From the NCBI GenBank assembly GCA_028817275.1, contig JAPPPZ010000075.1:1-34728 (forward strand): a stretch of 34,728 bases of DNA, written 5' to 3'. This document shows, one piece after another, positions 34,580 through 34,728 of this stretch. The notes under the pieces are model-generated. The model ran no database searches. It saw only the letters and a list, made by a program, of their open reading frames with translations, and was not told the origin of the DNA. The position numbers and the translations under genes are program-made. Position 1 is the stretch's first letter; each line of letters opens with the position of its first letter. Source of the DNA: Gammaproteobacteria bacterium. Lineage in GTDB: Bacteria; Pseudomonadota; Gammaproteobacteria; Arenicellales; Spongiicolonaceae.

Positions 34580-34728
34580 ATGTTAACCATGCTCCCGCGC
34601 GCGGCACAACCCGACCGCAAACCCCGCCTGCTGCCGGCGGTGATGGCGGCGGTGATGGCGGCGGCGATTGCCGGCTGCGGCGGTGGGGGCGGCGGGGGCG
34701 GCGGCAGGCCGGCAACCACCGGTCAGCC
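34580..34728 (+). CDS. Lipoprotein with poly-glycine start, truncated at window edge
   Basis: The first 49 codons are visible from ATG 34580; ATG 34589 in the same frame is an alternative. A basic n-region (DRKPR) and hydrophobic core ([16 protein letters not shown]) end in the lipobox IAGC. Nine glycines follow the lipidated cysteine, then RPATTGQ. Poly-glycine tails after the lipobox occur in secreted and surface proteins of Gram-negative bacteria, where they act as flexible spacers. The rest of the protein lies outside the window, so function is unknown. Divergent from frmA, with a 34-base gap. Confidence 0.7.
   Translation, partial: MLTMLPRAAQPDRKPRLLPAVMAAVMAAAIAGCGGGGGGGGGRPATTGQ

Overview
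This is a GC-rich (roughly two thirds G+C by eye), densely packed bacterial chromosome segment. Its gene set (LivGF, TRAP and NCS1 transporters, DsbB, bacterioferritin, Tpx, RlmH, Maf, PreTA, an autotransporter barrel, class III alcohol dehydrogenase) points to a Gram-negative proteobacterium with a catabolic lifestyle built on imported small organic nitrogen and carbon compounds. I cannot name the genus. No rRNA, tRNA, CRISPR array, insertion sequence or phage gene was seen, and no stretch over 300 bases lacks a gene.

Layout. 1-1616 (+): end of a LivM-type permease, then livG and livF (branched-chain amino acid/amide ABC importer). 1626-6424 (-): a TRAP operon, dctP-dctQ-dctM, whose last gene is a GMC flavoprotein dehydrogenase. 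6500-7288 (+): an alpha/beta hydrolase. 7315-10422 (-): a less GC-rich DUF429 gene, an amidase and an AI-2E/PerM-type membrane protein. 10516-13454 (+): a pair of overlapping small unknown genes, an EamA transporter, dsbB and an mscS channel. 13467-15502 (-): bfr, an orphan FbpC/PotA-like ATPase and tpx (iron and peroxide handling). 15727-23855 (-): a long run transcribed from beta-ureidopropionase through an NCS1 permease, dihydropyrimidinase, bioY, preT, preA, rlmH and maf. Its upstream part encodes import and complete reductive degradation of uracil/thymine to beta-amino acids. 23941-25460 (-): a tandemly duplicated two-gene module (DUF4926-like plus DUF6883-like) sharing a perfect 200-base repeat. 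25507-27883 (-): an autotransporter-barrel protein and a small membrane coiled-coil protein. 28019-33410 (+): a dimethylglycine/sarcosine dehydrogenase-type protein, HyuA and panB. 33436-34545 (-): glutathione-dependent formaldehyde dehydrogenase. 34580-end (+): start of a lipoprotein.

How the genes may work together. The right end has a one-carbon theme: the GcvT-domain dehydrogenase should release methylene-THF or formaldehyde from N-methylated glycines, PanB consumes methylene-THF, and the class III dehydrogenase oxidises the glutathione adduct of formaldehyde. The pyrimidine operon yields beta-alanine, the other half of pantothenate.

Most unusual signals. (1) A 13-base word, GGGTGAGGGTTTG, occurs exactly five times, always inside genes and always encoding Gly-Glu-Gly-Leu with codons that run against the local GGC/CTG preference; its 8-base core is also abundant. 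This looks like selection on DNA rather than protein. (2) Two unrelated genes, maf and the coiled-coil gene, have no usable ATG, GTG or TTG where the protein should begin, but each has an ATC at the expected place behind a strong ribosome-binding sequence. (3) The duplicated DUF4926/DUF6883 module has a perfectly identical core inside diverged flanks.
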